Below, piece after piece: positions 33,614 through 43,342 of a DNA stretch of 64,000 bases (position 1 is its first letter; each line of letters opens with the position of its first letter). Location of the stretch: positions 1,367,501 through 1,431,500 of the forward strand of contig NZ_CP027218.1 in the NCBI RefSeq assembly GCF_004124275.1, read 5' to 3'. Below the pieces are notes generated by a model. It was not told the origin of the DNA. It did no database searches and saw only the letters and a program-made list of their open reading frames with translations. Position numbers and translations under genes: made by a program. This stretch comes from Pseudomonas sp. DTU12.3. GTDB lineage: Bacteria > Pseudomonadota > Gammaproteobacteria > Pseudomonadales > Pseudomonadaceae.

Positions 33614-35065
33614 TTATTGCGCGATGGTCTTCACCGACACGCCGCGTTCGATCGGGGTGGAGCGGCCATAGATATCTTCGAAGCGTTCGATATCGTCTTC
33701 ACCCAAGTACGAACCCGACTGAACTTCGATGATTTCCAGCGGGATCTTGCCCGGGTTGCGCAGGCGATGCACCGAGGCGATCGGGATGTAGGTCGACTGG
33801 TTTTCGCAGAGCAGGAATACGTTTTCATCGCAGGTCACTTCGGCAGTGCCGCTGACCACGATCCAGTGTTCGGCGCGGTGGTGGTGCATCTGCAGCGACA
33901 GGCACGCGCCCGGTTTCACCGAGATGTGCTTGACCTGGAAACGCCCGCCCATGTCCACCGAGTCGTACGAGCCCCACGGACGATAGACTTCGCAATGGTT
34001 CTGGGTTTCGCTGCGGCCCTGCTCGTTGAGCGTGTTGACCATCTGTTTGACGCCCTGAACCTTGTCCTTGTGGGCAATCATCATCGCGTCTTTGGTTTCG
34101 ACCACGACGATGTTTTCCAGACCGATCACCGACACCAGTTTGCCGTTGCCGTGGATCATGCAGTTCTTGCTGTCCTGGATCACCACGTCGCCTTTGGTGA
34201 CGTTGCCGTTGGCGTCTTTCTCGTTGACTTCCCACAGCGACGACCAGCAGCCGACATCACTCCAGCCAGCGGTCAGCGGCACGACGCAGGCGCGCTGGGT
34301 TTTTTCCATGACGGAGTAGTCGATGGAATTGTCCGGGCAGCAGGCGAACGTGGCTTCGTCCAGCGTCACGGTGTCGGCATCCTGTTCGCTGCGCTCAAGG
34401 GTCAGCAGGCAGGTGTCGTAGATGTCCGGATCGTGCTTTTTCAGCTCTTCGAGGAAGCGGCTGGCGCGGAACAGGAACATGCCGCTGTTCCAGTAATAAC
34501 CGCCGGATGCGACGTACTCGGTGGCACGTTTGACGTCAGGTTTTTCGACGAAGTGCGAGACGCGGCTGACGCCTTCGGGCAACAGCGAATCACCGGTGGA
34601 CTTGATGTAGCCGTAACCGGTTTCCGGTTTGGTCGCCGGCACGCCGAACAACACCATTTCGCCGTTTTCAGCCGCGACGGTGGCGAGGGCGAGGGCGCGT
34701 TGCAGGGCTTTCTGGTCTTCCAGCACGTGGTCGGCCGGCAGCACCAGCATCAGTTCGTCGCGACCTTCATTGACCAGCATCATCGCAGTCAGCGCCACGG
34801 CTGGCGCGGTGTTGCGGCCAAACGGTTCCATCAGGATGCGCTGCACTTCCAGATTGCGGTTGCTCAGCTGCTCGTTGACGATGAAGCGGTGATCCTTGTT
34901 GCAGACCACGATCGGGGTGTCCATGCCTTCGAACACCAGACGTTCGAGGGTCTGCTGGAACAATGTGTGTTCGCCGGTCAGGGCGAGGAATTGCTTGGGA
35001 AACTGCTTACGCGAAAGCGGCCAAAGACGTGAACCGCTACCACCTGACAAGATCACCGGAATCAT
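33614..35065 (-). CDS. algA: Mannose-6-phosphate isomerase / mannose-1-phosphate guanylyltransferase (bifunctional)
   Basis: A 483-residue cytosolic enzyme catalysing two steps of GDP-mannose synthesis: fructose-6-P to mannose-6-P and mannose-1-P plus GTP to GDP-mannose (AlgC, the middle step, is not in this window). The N-terminal nucleotidyltransferase begins MIPVILSGGSGSRLWPLSRK with the pyrophosphorylase signature and has FVEKPD around residue 170. The C-terminal cupin isomerase domain has the metal ligands in LQMHHHRAEHWIVVSGTAEV. I start at ATG 35065; an upstream extension has no family sequence. It is the last gene of the alginate operon, with a REP in the 206-bp gap after algF. Confidence 0.95.
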   Translation of the reverse strand: MIPVILSGGSGSRLWPLSRKQFPKQFLALTGEHTLFQQTLERLVFEGMDTPIVVCNKDHRFIVNEQLSNRNLEVQRILMEPFGRNTAPAVALTAMMLVNEGRDELMLVLPADHVLEDQKALQRALALATVAAENGEMVLFGVPATKPETGYGYIKSTGDSLLPEGVSRVSHFVEKPDVKRATEYVASGGYYWNSGMFLFRASRFLEELKKHDPDIYDTCLLTLERSEQDADTVTLDEATFACCPDNSIDYSVMEKTQRACVVPLTAGWSDVGCWSSLWEVNEKDANGNVTKGDVVIQDSKNCMIHGNGKLVSVIGLENIVVVETKDAMMIAHKDKVQGVKQMVNTLNEQGRSETQNHCEVYRPWGSYDSVDMGGRFQVKHISVKPGACLSLQMHHHRAEHWIVVSGTAEVTCDENVFLLCENQSTYIPIASVHRLRNPGKIPLEIIEVQSGSYLGEDDIERFEDIYGRSTPIERGVSVKTIAQ

Positions 35066-35153
35066 ATTGTTTACTCCATAAAATCGATTGGTTAGAGGCA
35101 CGAACGCTGTGTCGTTTCACTCTTGTTTTTGTCTCGTACCGAGAGGCGGTCTC

Positions 35154-35245
35154 ATGTAGGTGCTGCCGAAGGCTGCGATCTGTTGATCTTGATCCTGAGA
35201 AAAATCAAAAGATCGCAGCCTCGTTGCACTCGACAGCTCCTACAG
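35154..35245. repeat. REP-type palindrome pair (type A) between algF and algA
   Basis: ATGTAGGTGCTGCCGAAGGC faces ATCAAAAGATCGCAGCCTCG, TTGCACTCGACAGCTCCTAC. The right half has the lengthened hairpin tip also seen at 29105. Confidence 0.85.
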
Positions 35246-35270
35246 GGGGCAGCGTCTCATCGGGAATTTG

Positions 35271-35927
35271 TTAGCGAGTCGATACCGGGCGTTTTACCCA
35301 GACTGGCGACAGGCTGCTGCCGCTGCCGGTGACGTACAGCACCGCGGCTTCACCGCGTTCCAGGGCGACTGGTTTGACGTCGCCGACTTTCTTGTCACCT
35401 TCGTACAGCGCCAGGCTGACTTTCACCGGGTTGATTTCACGCTCGCCACGGCCCTTGGCGGCCACGTTCGGCACTACGTCGGTCTTGCCGTCGGCGGTCT
35501 TCAGGGTCAGCGGTTTGTCGCTGAGGTTCTGCACGCGCACCAGGGATTTCTGCTTGTTCTTGAACGGCGGCTCTTCGATCAGTTGCGGCGCGCCGGAAGC
35601 GTTGTTGACCAGGGTGTAGTAGTGGTCACCGGCGAGTTTCACCGGCAGGGTCTGGCTGCCGACCTTGGCGCTGTAATCACCGCCCGGCATGAAGCTGAAG
35701 TCGCTGCTGGCCAGTGGCGCAACGTCGCTCAGGTTGGTGCTGCCGACAGTCGCGCTGACTTCAGCGTTGCTGGCGTTGTACACACGCACAAAGGTCGAGC
35801 CTTTCGGTGCGGTCGGGCCGTACAGCGCGGCATCGCCACCGGCGAAGGCAGGGACGGAAAGCACGCTGAGGCCAGCAACCAATGCGAAGCTTTTAGCGAG
35901 ACGACGAGGAGTAGTAGTGAAAGTCAT
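35271..35927 (-). CDS. algF: Alginate O-acetylation accessory protein
   Basis: A 218-residue periplasmic protein needed for O-acetylation of mannuronate residues. The signal peptide MTFTTTPRRLAKSFALVAGL... is cleaved after AFA; the mature start GGDAALYGPTAPKGSTFVRV is highly characteristic of AlgF. It acts with AlgI and AlgJ as an acetyl-transfer relay. It lies 14 bp downstream of algJ in the operon. Length equals the P. aeruginosa homologue within a few residues. Confidence 0.94.
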   Translation of the reverse strand: MTFTTTPRRLAKSFALVAGLSVLSVPAFAGGDAALYGPTAPKGSTFVRVYNASNAEVSATVGSTNLSDVAPLASSDFSFMPGGDYSAKVGSQTLPVKLAGDHYYTLVNNASGAPQLIEEPPFKNKQKSLVRVQNLSDKPLTLKTADGKTDVVPNVAAKGRGEREINPVKVSLALYEGDKKVGDVKPVALERGEAAVLYVTGSGSSLSPVWVKRPVSTR

Positions 35928-35941
35928 GGTGTACCTCTCTT

Positions 35942-37117
35942 TCAGTTTTGCGCCCGATCGGGCGTCTCGGATTTAGTGTTGATTGCTACGTTTTGTTGGC
36001 GCGCGCCGGCTTGTTTAAGCTCTGCGACCCACTGCGGGTCGGCGTCGCCGATTTCGTTGTTCACAGGCAGATATCGTTCAGGAAACTCCCAGATCAGCAC
36101 CTGTGGCGGGCTGTTCTTGAAGTCATCGCTTTTCAGGTAGCTGAGCATCGGCAGGATCGGGCCGTGGCCGTCTTCGGCGTAGCTCACCACGTCGCTGTGC
36201 AGCGCTTGTTTCAGGGCACCGACGAAGTTCCAGTTGGGGTTGGCGCTGTAGCTGGTGCCGACCAGCGCCACCGGCACTTCATTGCTGGCGAACAGCGCGT
36301 CGTCACCGGCAGGCTGATCGCCAGCCGCGACGGTGTTGCGCTTTTGCAGCGGCTCTTGCGCCGGCATCAGGTTTTCAAACAGCGGATCGAGCGGCAGGAA
36401 CAGACGCAGGTCGCCCTTGTGCGTGACCTTCTCCGCTGGCGTGGTGACGAAGCGCTGTGGCTCGCCGCTGAGCGGGAACTTGTCGGCGATGGTTTTCGCC
36501 AGGGTGTTCGCCGCGATCTCCGCGCCCTCAGGCGTCCAGTGCGTATCGGTGCGCAGGAACACTTGCTGACCGCTCTGCTTGGCCTGCTGGAACGGCTTGA
36601 GCAGGTCAGGGGCGAGGATCTTGTCGGCGGCTACACGAGCATGGAAATCCTGATAGAGATTTTCGTGAATGCTCGCCGGTTTCACTTCACCCAGATGCTC
36701 TGGGTACAGACGAACCTTGGCCGGCACGATCGCCATCACCAGTTTCACGCCTTTCGCTTTCAGGGTCTGGCGCACGCCTTCAACCAGCGCGTAGTTGCCT
36801 TGCAGGTTCAGCTCTTCGTTGACGATCGGGTTGAATTCTTCATCGCTGTACAACCACTGATCGCGACCGAGCACCACGCCCGGACGACCTTCGTTGAACA
36901 GTTTGAAATCCAGCGCGGCCCAGAGATTGGTGCCCAGACGCTTGATCGGGAATTCATCGTCGTAGTGCGTTTCCACAGCCTTGGTCCAGCGACCGTTGAG
37001 CACCGTTGCCTCGGCATTGGTGCTGAAGCCGAAGAAGCTGCGAACCGACCACAGACCCAAGACCAACAGGGTCACCAGGAACAGGGCGATGTAGAAGATG
37101 CGTAATGAGCGGGTCAT
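35942..37117 (-). CDS. algJ: Alginate O-acetyltransferase, SGNH-like, membrane-anchored
   Basis: A 391-residue inner-membrane-anchored periplasmic enzyme. The uncleaved signal anchor is IFYIALFLVTLLVLGLWSV; the SGNH-like (AlgX/AlgJ) domain holds the catalytic triad as DTHW (Asp191, His193) and GTSYSANPN (Ser289). It takes acetyl groups from AlgI and passes them on for alginate O-acetylation. It is 10 bp downstream of algI and 14 bp upstream of algF. Catalytic numbering is within one residue of P. aeruginosa AlgJ. Confidence 0.94.
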   Translation of the reverse strand: MTRSLRIFYIALFLVTLLVLGLWSVRSFFGFSTNAEATVLNGRWTKAVETHYDDEFPIKRLGTNLWAALDFKLFNEGRPGVVLGRDQWLYSDEEFNPIVNEELNLQGNYALVEGVRQTLKAKGVKLVMAIVPAKVRLYPEHLGEVKPASIHENLYQDFHARVAADKILAPDLLKPFQQAKQSGQQVFLRTDTHWTPEGAEIAANTLAKTIADKFPLSGEPQRFVTTPAEKVTHKGDLRLFLPLDPLFENLMPAQEPLQKRNTVAAGDQPAGDDALFASNEVPVALVGTSYSANPNWNFVGALKQALHSDVVSYAEDGHGPILPMLSYLKSDDFKNSPPQVLIWEFPERYLPVNNEIGDADPQWVAELKQAGARQQNVAINTKSETPDRAQN

Positions 37118-37127
37118 GTCAGATCCC

Positions 37128-38693
37128 TCAGAACTGGAAGTAAAGGAACGGCGAGAAGCTTTGCGCCGAGAGTTTGAGAATCGAGGCGATGAACAGCAGC
37201 AGGATCAGACCGCGCATCACGTAGCGCGACCAGTCCGCGCTCCAGTAGGCCGGTTGCACCTGGGCTTCGACGCCGACGGTGTAGCCAGGCTCATGGATGC
37301 TCGCCGGGTTTTCGCCAGGGGCTGCCTTGATCATTCCCGGAGTCGCCGTGGCAGGGCCGTTGGCCTCGACGTTGACTTCAGGTTTGGCCTTGGCCGGCGG
37401 CTGGTTGGTGTACAGATCACGCAGGCCGAAGAAGGCCAACGTCACGTACGCCACAACCAGAGTTGCCACTTGCAGACCGGTAAGGCTGGCCTGATTGAGT
37501 TCCGACAGCGACCAGTCGCCGAAGCTGAACATTGCGCCGTACATGCGGCCGGCAACGTGCAGGTTCTCGGCACGGAAGATCACCCAGCCCATGACCACCA
37601 GCAGGAAGGTCAGCGCCCAGCGGATCGGGTTGATGCTGCGCGGCGAGGTGTTCAGGCCCAGCGCTTTTTCAATCGCCAGCCACATGCCGTGCCAGGCGCC
37701 CCAGACGATGTACGTGATGTTCGCGCCGTGCCACAGACCACCGAGCAGCATGGTCAGGAACAGGTTGCGATAGGTCATCAGCGTGCCTTTACGATTACCG
37801 CCGAGGGTGATGTACAGGTAGTCGCGCAGCCAGGTCGACAGGCTGATGTGCCAGCGACGCCAGAACTCGGTGATCGACTGACTGATGTACGGCTGCTTGA
37901 AGTTTTCCATGAAACGGAAACCCATCATCAAGCCCAGACCGATGGCCATGTCGCTGTAACCGGAGAAGTCGAAATACAGCTGCGCGGTGTACGCCAGCGC
38001 GCCAAGCCAGGCATCGCCGGTGGTCGGGTTTTGCAGGGCGAAACAATGGTCAGCGACCACCGCGAGGGTGTCGGCGATGAAGACCTTCTTGATGAAACCC
38101 TGCATGAACCGCGTGCAGCCCTCGGAGAACTTGTCGAGGGTGTGCGTGCGGTTGTTGAACTGGTCGGCGAGGTCGCGGAAACGCAGGACCGGGCCGGCAA
38201 TCAAGTGCGGGAAGATCGCCACGAAGGCGGCGAAGTCGATCAGGTTGCGCGTGGCCGGGGTGTCGCCGCGATACACGTCGATGATGTAGCTGATCGACTC
38301 GAAGATGTAGAACGAGATACCGATCGGCAGCAGTACGTGGGTGAGGATGAACGGCGACAGACCGACCGACGTCATCATCGCGTTGATGCTGTCGACGCCG
38401 AAGTTGGCGTACTTGAAGTAGCCGAGGATGCACAGGTCGACTGCGACACCGAGCAGCAGCCAGCGCTGCGCCGGTTTGGTCCGTACGCCGGCGGCACCGA
38501 CTTTCAGGCCGATCCAGTAGTTCCACAACGTGACGGCGGCGAACAGCGCGAGGAAGTCCACACGCCACCAGGCGTAGAAGACGTAGCTGGCGATCAGCAG
38601 CAGCAAATTGCGATAGCGTTGCCCGCTCAAGTAGTACAAGCCGAGAAAGATCGGCAAGAACAGAAACAGGAACACGTTGGATGAAAATACCAT
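37128..38693 (-). CDS. algI: Alginate O-acetylation MBOAT membrane protein
   Basis: A 521-residue polytopic MBOAT protein that moves acetyl groups across the inner membrane to AlgJ. It opens MVFSSNVFLFLFLPIFLGLY, and the catalytic His322 sits in GGLWHGANITYIVWG, at the same number as in P. aeruginosa. The conserved EFWRRWHISLSTWLRDYLYI block precedes it. I start at ATG 38693 (GGAG-type RBS), not the upstream frame. Unusually, 432 bp separate it from algL upstream in the operon; that gap holds a long repeat. Confidence 0.94.
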   Translation of the reverse strand: MVFSSNVFLFLFLPIFLGLYYLSGQRYRNLLLLIASYVFYAWWRVDFLALFAAVTLWNYWIGLKVGAAGVRTKPAQRWLLLGVAVDLCILGYFKYANFGVDSINAMMTSVGLSPFILTHVLLPIGISFYIFESISYIIDVYRGDTPATRNLIDFAAFVAIFPHLIAGPVLRFRDLADQFNNRTHTLDKFSEGCTRFMQGFIKKVFIADTLAVVADHCFALQNPTTGDAWLGALAYTAQLYFDFSGYSDMAIGLGLMMGFRFMENFKQPYISQSITEFWRRWHISLSTWLRDYLYITLGGNRKGTLMTYRNLFLTMLLGGLWHGANITYIVWGAWHGMWLAIEKALGLNTSPRSINPIRWALTFLLVVMGWVIFRAENLHVAGRMYGAMFSFGDWSLSELNQASLTGLQVATLVVAYVTLAFFGLRDLYTNQPPAKAKPEVNVEANGPATATPGMIKAAPGENPASIHEPGYTVGVEAQVQPAYWSADWSRYVMRGLILLLFIASILKLSAQSFSPFLYFQF

Positions 38694-38812
38694 CCCGATC
38701 TCTCCATGTTTGAACCAACAGTCAAGGGCCAAAGCCCCCCCAAACCCCCCGTGGTAGTGGAGGGGTGATGCGTGTTTGCTTGAGGTTTCGGGGAGGCCTT
38801 CAGACCGCGCCC

Positions 38813-39117
38813 CTCACCCCCCGCCCTCTCCCGGAGGGAGAGGGAGCCTGATCTCTGGTGATGCCAATATCGAGATCGACTCGGTATTTCATTTCGGCGT
38901 AACTCGCACAGCCACCTCGGTCAGCCCCCTCTCCCGGAGGGAGAGGGGGCCTGATCTCCATGGTTTTCAAAAATGGAGATCGCCCCGGTATTTCTGTGCA
39001 GCCTGATCTCGATTGTTTTTCAACACCTGAGATCGACTTGATGTATCAGGTCGGCGGATTTCTCAAAAACACCTCGGTCAGTCCCCTCTCCCTCCGGGAG
39101 AGGGTTAGGGTGAGGGG
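38813..39117. repeat. Long intergenic repeat, copy 4, inside the alginate operon
   Basis: Left end CCCCTCACCCCCCG, CCCTCTCCC-GGA-GGGAGAGGG; a second internal hairpin CCCTCTCCCGGAGGGAGAGG near 38929-38949; right end CCCTCTCCCTCCGGGAGAGG then TTAGGGTGAGGGG. The interior has repeated GCCTGATCTC and GAGATCG units. The right end stops 8 bp before the algL stop codon. No gene is seen in the whole algL-algI gap (38694-39125). Confidence 0.83.
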
Positions 39118-39125
39118 CTTTTGCT

Positions 39126-40250
39126 TCATGAACCTTTGTTGCCCTTTTCATGGGACGGGTCGTAGACCTTGGTCAGGTCGCCTCCGAGGCGGAAGGTTTT
39201 GAACGGCTGCATGCCATGCTTCTTCTCGATGACATCCGGCGCACAGGTGTAGAGCGTGCAGAACGGTTCGAGCCAGGCGAATTTCATGTCCTCTTTCAAG
39301 TCGGTCATGTCCTGCTCTTTGCCGTTCTTCTTCTCGAATTCATCCGGGTCTTTCACCCCCGACAACACCCGATCACCCAGGCGTTTCAGCGCACCATTGT
39401 TCTCCTGACGCAAATCAACACCGTTGACCTGGGCAAAACTGGCGATCATCGCCAGCGGCGGCAGCGCGTAGTTGTGATAGGCGAGGGCGCGTTGCTGGCG
39501 CTTGAGTTCGTTCGGCAGGAAACCGTCGGCATCGACTTGATTGGCGCCGACCTTGTATTCCTTCACCGCCCAGTCAAACAGGTCGCGGCGGTTGGTCGCG
39601 ACCGAGGTCGCCATCACCGACCAGGCGGCCCAGTACGAGTGGTTGTTGGTTTTTTCCAGCGGCAGGTTGTCCCAATCGCTGACCACCTGGTCGGCCATTT
39701 TGCTGAACCACGCTTCGATCACCTGCGCTTCCTGCTGATGCTGCGCCAGCGGATGCGAGTCGGAGAACTTCAGGCGAATGTACGAAGAGGCCATGCTACC
39801 CAGCGCCCATTTGCGCATCGACTTGCCGGTGTGGTTGAAGTCTTTCGACATCAACGCATCGGCCTTTGCCCACGCGGTCAGCCAGTTCAGCGTGCAATCT
39901 AGCTGCTCCGGACGACCGTCGCGCATGAACTGCATCACCCGTTTGGCGGTGCCGCGTTCGAGCGTGGTGATGTCTTTGGTGGTGTCGCGGAAGGCTTTTT
40001 CCGACTGCACGTTCAGCGTCGAACGCGCCTTGTCCGATCCTTCGTATTTGCTGCGAAATTGCAGCGGCCCGGTGTACGGCGCCGGCATCGCATCGCAGCC
40101 TTCGCTGTTGTCCCCGGTCTTGAATTTATCCACAGGCGCAAAATAGCCCTGTGGTGGACGCAGTGGCGCGGCGGCCTGAGTCGCCCCGGCGAACATCGCC
40201 AGGCTCAGCAGCGTCGGTGCCAGAAAAGATTTCAATTTCGGATTTCGCAT
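39126..40250 (-). CDS. algL: Poly(beta-D-mannuronate) lyase
   Basis: A 374-residue periplasmic alginate lyase that degrades mislocalised polymer during export. The signal peptide [20 protein letters not shown] is cleaved after TQA. The alpha/alpha toroid catalytic segment [11 protein letters not shown] (Asn203/His204) and [13 protein letters not shown] (Arg254, Tyr258) are present. Two starts are possible: ATG 40262, overlapping the algX stop, or ATG 40250; I prefer 40250 because GAGG precedes it and the signal peptide is normal. The stop lies 8 bp from a long repeat that separates this gene from algI. Confidence 0.94.
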   Translation of the reverse strand: MRNPKLKSFLAPTLLSLAMFAGATQAAAPLRPPQGYFAPVDKFKTGDNSEGCDAMPAPYTGPLQFRSKYEGSDKARSTLNVQSEKAFRDTTKDITTLERGTAKRVMQFMRDGRPEQLDCTLNWLTAWAKADALMSKDFNHTGKSMRKWALGSMASSYIRLKFSDSHPLAQHQQEAQVIEAWFSKMADQVVSDWDNLPLEKTNNHSYWAAWSVMATSVATNRRDLFDWAVKEYKVGANQVDADGFLPNELKRQQRALAYHNYALPPLAMIASFAQVNGVDLRQENNGALKRLGDRVLSGVKDPDEFEKKNGKEQDMTDLKEDMKFAWLEPFCTLYTCAPDVIEKKHGMQPFKTFRLGGDLTKVYDPSHEKGNKGS

Positions 40251-40258
40251 AGCAGACC

Positions 40259-41719
40259 TCATTGCCCGACCTGAGCGGTTTGTTGCCCAGCACCCGGGAA
40301 TACGTTGCGTTTGCAGATTTTCGCTTCGACTTTCTGAGGCGCGGTGCCCGCTTCCGGACCCTGGACTTCGACCGCCAGCAGGTTTTGCGAGGCCCAGTCT
40401 TCGTCCGTGCGCAGCTCAAAGGCGAAACGACCGTCGGTGTCGGAGGTTTCCGGTTTCTCTATCTTGATGTCCTCGTGGCGACCGTTCATGTACCAGAGGG
40501 TGGCTTGCAGGGTTTTCACCGAAGGGTCGGCGAAGCGGATATCGACCTGATGGCTGCTGTTCTGCAGGTTCAGGTTCTTGCTGTTGACCAGCAGTTCTTG
40601 TTTGCCGCCAGGCTTGAGCGTGGTGCTCGCAGTCATCTGTGCGTCTTTGCCTTCGCAGCCGTTGTCGAGAAGAGACATCATCTGGCGATAGATGGTTTCC
40701 TGGTCGAGGCGGTACAGCGGCGAGAATTCCCAGATGAGGATTTTCGGCGGAGTCTTCTGGAATTCGTCGCTGCCCAGGTACTGCAACATCGAACCTTCCA
40801 GACCGCCGCCGGGGAAGGCGACGTTGAGAATGTCGGCGCCGATGGCTTCTTCGAGGAAGCCGGCGAAGTTGTAGTTCTTGCCGCTGTGCGAGGTGCCGAC
40901 CAAGGTAATTTGTGGATTGCCGGAATCACCGAACAGATCGCCGTCACCCGCTTCACCCTTAGGCTCGGTGGTGAACTGGTCCATGTACTGAATCGCGTAA
41001 CTGGTGCCGCACAGTTGCCCGGCCATGTTGTGCAGGGTGCCGGTTTTGCCCATGCGCCCGGAACGCTTGGTTTCGAATTCACGCTTGGGCACGTCGGCGA
41101 AGGCCGGGATCTGCTTGACCTTCTCGGCGACGATTTTCGCCGTGCGCTGTGCGCCGTATGGCGTCCAGTGTTGGTCGCCACGGAAGTAGAAATCGTGGGC
41201 GGGCAGGGTGTCCGGCAGCGATTCGTTGGTCAGCGGCGACAGGTCTGGCACGACGTAACCCATCTTGGCGAAACGGCCGAGCATGGTCTTGTAGTTGCCC
41301 AGCGCTTTCTCGTAATCGAACGCGGCTTTTTCCTGCGGGTTGAGCTTGTTGCGATTCACCAGGCCACGGGTCGGCTGGTAAACGATCACCAGCTCAACGC
41401 CTTTGGCCTTGAACGCATCGTGCAGTTGTTGCAGGCGTTTGTAGCCGGCCGGGCTGGTGTTGAACTCGGTGCGCAGATCTTCCTGAGTGCGGAACAACCA
41501 GTCGCCTTGCGCCTGCACCAGCGTGGTGAAGTTCTGCTGATAGCGCGTGGTGTAGTTCTTCGCGTCATGCGCAGCCGGGCACAGGTTGCAGCACGGTTCG
41601 GCGCTGAACTTCGGCGGTGTCGCAGCGGCGCCTTCATCGGCGCGGGCGACGTTGCTGGCCGCGAGAATGCCCACGGTCAGGGCCGACAGGCTGAGTAATC
41701 TGATCAAGTGTGGGTGCAT
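40259..41719 (-). CDS. algX: Alginate biosynthesis protein, terminal O-acetyltransferase
   Basis: A 486-residue periplasmic protein with an N-terminal SGNH-like acetyltransferase domain and a C-terminal carbohydrate-binding module. The signal peptide ends ...ARA; the disulfide-rich [11 protein letters not shown] follows. Catalytic residues are Asp182 and His184 in [14 protein letters not shown] and Ser277 in GTSHSGKN, each eight residues higher than in P. aeruginosa AlgX. It binds alginate and transfers acetyl groups to it while bridging the AlgK/AlgE secretion complex. The stop overlaps the upstream ATG of algL (ATGA). It is 10 bp from algG. Confidence 0.95.
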   Translation of the reverse strand: MHPHLIRLLSLSALTVGILAASNVARADEGAAATPPKFSAEPCCNLCPAAHDAKNYTTRYQQNFTTLVQAQGDWLFRTQEDLRTEFNTSPAGYKRLQQLHDAFKAKGVELVIVYQPTRGLVNRNKLNPQEKAAFDYEKALGNYKTMLGRFAKMGYVVPDLSPLTNESLPDTLPAHDFYFRGDQHWTPYGAQRTAKIVAEKVKQIPAFADVPKREFETKRSGRMGKTGTLHNMAGQLCGTSYAIQYMDQFTTEPKGEAGDGDLFGDSGNPQITLVGTSHSGKNYNFAGFLEEAIGADILNVAFPGGGLEGSMLQYLGSDEFQKTPPKILIWEFSPLYRLDQETIYRQMMSLLDNGCEGKDAQMTASTTLKPGGKQELLVNSKNLNLQNSSHQVDIRFADPSVKTLQATLWYMNGRHEDIKIEKPETSDTDGRFAFELRTDEDWASQNLLAVEVQGPEAGTAPQKVEAKICKRNVFPGAGQQTAQVGQ

Positions 41720-41729
41720 AAAATTATCC

Positions 41730-43316
41730 TCAGTCCTGCATTTCGGTCTGGCGTTCGACAGGGTCGATCAGCACGGCTTTCTGCTGGCGCACCAGCAGAT
41801 CGAGAATTTCATCCTGGCGCTCGCCGAGGATGCCGTTGAAGCTGATGCCGCTGGATTTGGTCGGCGCCAGCATCGACACGCGATACAGCTCGACACTCAA
41901 CGGTGAATCGATCGACAGCGGGCCGCTGCCATTGGCCGCCAGCTCACCGCCAACGACGATCAGCGACACCTGCGCATCGAACGGATCGAGCTTGATGTCA
42001 CGGTCGGTGTCGCTCAGGTCCTTGATGTGGCCGTAGACGCCGGTCAAGCCGTTGGCCATGGCGACGTTTTCGTAGAGGCGAATGTTCACGCTGTTACGAA
42101 TGCGGATGCCGTGGCGCTTGTTGCTGATGACCTTGTTGCCCCACAGCAGGTTGTCGGCGGACTCGTAGAGGGTGATGCCGTCAGTGTGGTTCTTGTAGAT
42201 CTCGTTGTAGGCAATGACGTTGTTGACGCTGTTACGGTCGATCACCAGGCCCGAGAGGTGGTTGTCGAAGCTCTTGTTGTTGAAGATGAAGCTGTCGTTG
42301 ACCTCACGGGAAATAATGATCCCGTGCTTCTTCTTCGTACCGTGCACGGTGTTCTCGGCAATGATCAGGCCGTGGGAACGGTCGTGCGGGTCGATGCCGT
42401 AAACGATGTTGTCTTTGTAGGTGTTGCCCTTGACCACGAAGTCGCGGGTCTCGTAGCAGTAGAAGCCGTACCACATGTCGGAGAACTCGGAGCCGACGAT
42501 CCAGCCAGTCGGTTCAGGACGCTTGAGCACCTTGGCCATGTTCGGCGTGTACTGGGAAATACTCACGCCGTACGACTTACTGTTGGCGTAGCCGAAGCTG
42601 GCCATTTTGCTGTTGACGATGTAGGTCTCGGTGCCGCCCCAGGCGAGCAGGAATGGACGGAATTCCTTCGGCGAACGGAAGGTCGCCGGGCCGTTGTCCT
42701 TCTCGCGCCAGCCAGTGATTTTGGTGTCACGCACAAACAGCTGACCGTCGTTGACCAGGAACGAACCGGCCTCTTGCGACAGGCGCAATTCCTGAGTCTG
42801 GCCGTCGATTTCGAGGATGCCTTTGCGGCCGACAACGATCGGCAGCTTCGACAAATACACGCCCGGCGAGGTCTCGCTGAAGTACTGCTTGGGCAGTTTC
42901 TTCGCCAGATCCTTGAGGTTCAGGTAGCCGTCGTCGACGAAGATCGCCTGCGGGATGCCGTGCTGACGCACCACCCATTCGGCCATCTTGTTGTCGCCGC
43001 CGATGAAGTCCTTCAGGGCGTCTTCCTGCATCATCCGGCGCACGCTGATCTTGCCTGGTTTGCTACGGACGATTTTCGCCGCAGCGGCTTCGGCAGTGAA
43101 GCCGGAAAGGTCAGGCAGTTTCGGCTTGGCCAGTTGCAGCGCCTCGGTCGGCGCGCTGCTGACGGTGTAGGTCTTGGCTTGCTGCAGCTCTTTGGCCACG
43201 GTGGCTTGCTTGGCCGGTTGTGGCGCCGTTGGCTCCACATTGGCGAAGGCGCCGGCGCTGGCCAGCAGCATCGCGCCGGCCAGCAGGCTGAGTGAGCCTG
43301 TCCTGGTGCTGATCAT
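41730..43316 (-). CDS. algG: Mannuronan C5-epimerase
   Basis: A 528-residue periplasmic enzyme that converts D-mannuronate to L-guluronate in the polymer and forms part of the secretion complex. The signal peptide ends AFA. A right-handed beta-helix occupies residues about 180-490, with the catalytic DPHD motif at 309-312 in VYGIDPHDRSHGL. I start at ATG 43316 with AAGGGAG upstream; ATG 43343, overlapping the algE stop, would add nine residues. It is part of the alginate operon between algE and algX. Confidence 0.95.
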   Translation of the reverse strand: MISTRTGSLSLLAGAMLLASAGAFANVEPTAPQPAKQATVAKELQQAKTYTVSSAPTEALQLAKPKLPDLSGFTAEAAAAKIVRSKPGKISVRRMMQEDALKDFIGGDNKMAEWVVRQHGIPQAIFVDDGYLNLKDLAKKLPKQYFSETSPGVYLSKLPIVVGRKGILEIDGQTQELRLSQEAGSFLVNDGQLFVRDTKITGWREKDNGPATFRSPKEFRPFLLAWGGTETYIVNSKMASFGYANSKSYGVSISQYTPNMAKVLKRPEPTGWIVGSEFSDMWYGFYCYETRDFVVKGNTYKDNIVYGIDPHDRSHGLIIAENTVHGTKKKHGIIISREVNDSFIFNNKSFDNHLSGLVIDRNSVNNVIAYNEIYKNHTDGITLYESADNLLWGNKVISNKRHGIRIRNSVNIRLYENVAMANGLTGVYGHIKDLSDTDRDIKLDPFDAQVSLIVVGGELAANGSGPLSIDSPLSVELYRVSMLAPTKSSGISFNGILGERQDEILDLLVRQQKAVLIDPVERQTEMQD

Positions 43317-43342
43317 GTCGGGCACTCCCTTGGCGGTTTGCA

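Noticed and set aside
37098..38684. Long plus-strand open frame opposite algI (528 codons)
   Set aside because: AlgI on minus has full MBOAT motifs and catalytic His322; the plus frame is compositionally biased shadow sequence. The same applies to frames opposite algA, algJ, algX, algG, algK and algD.
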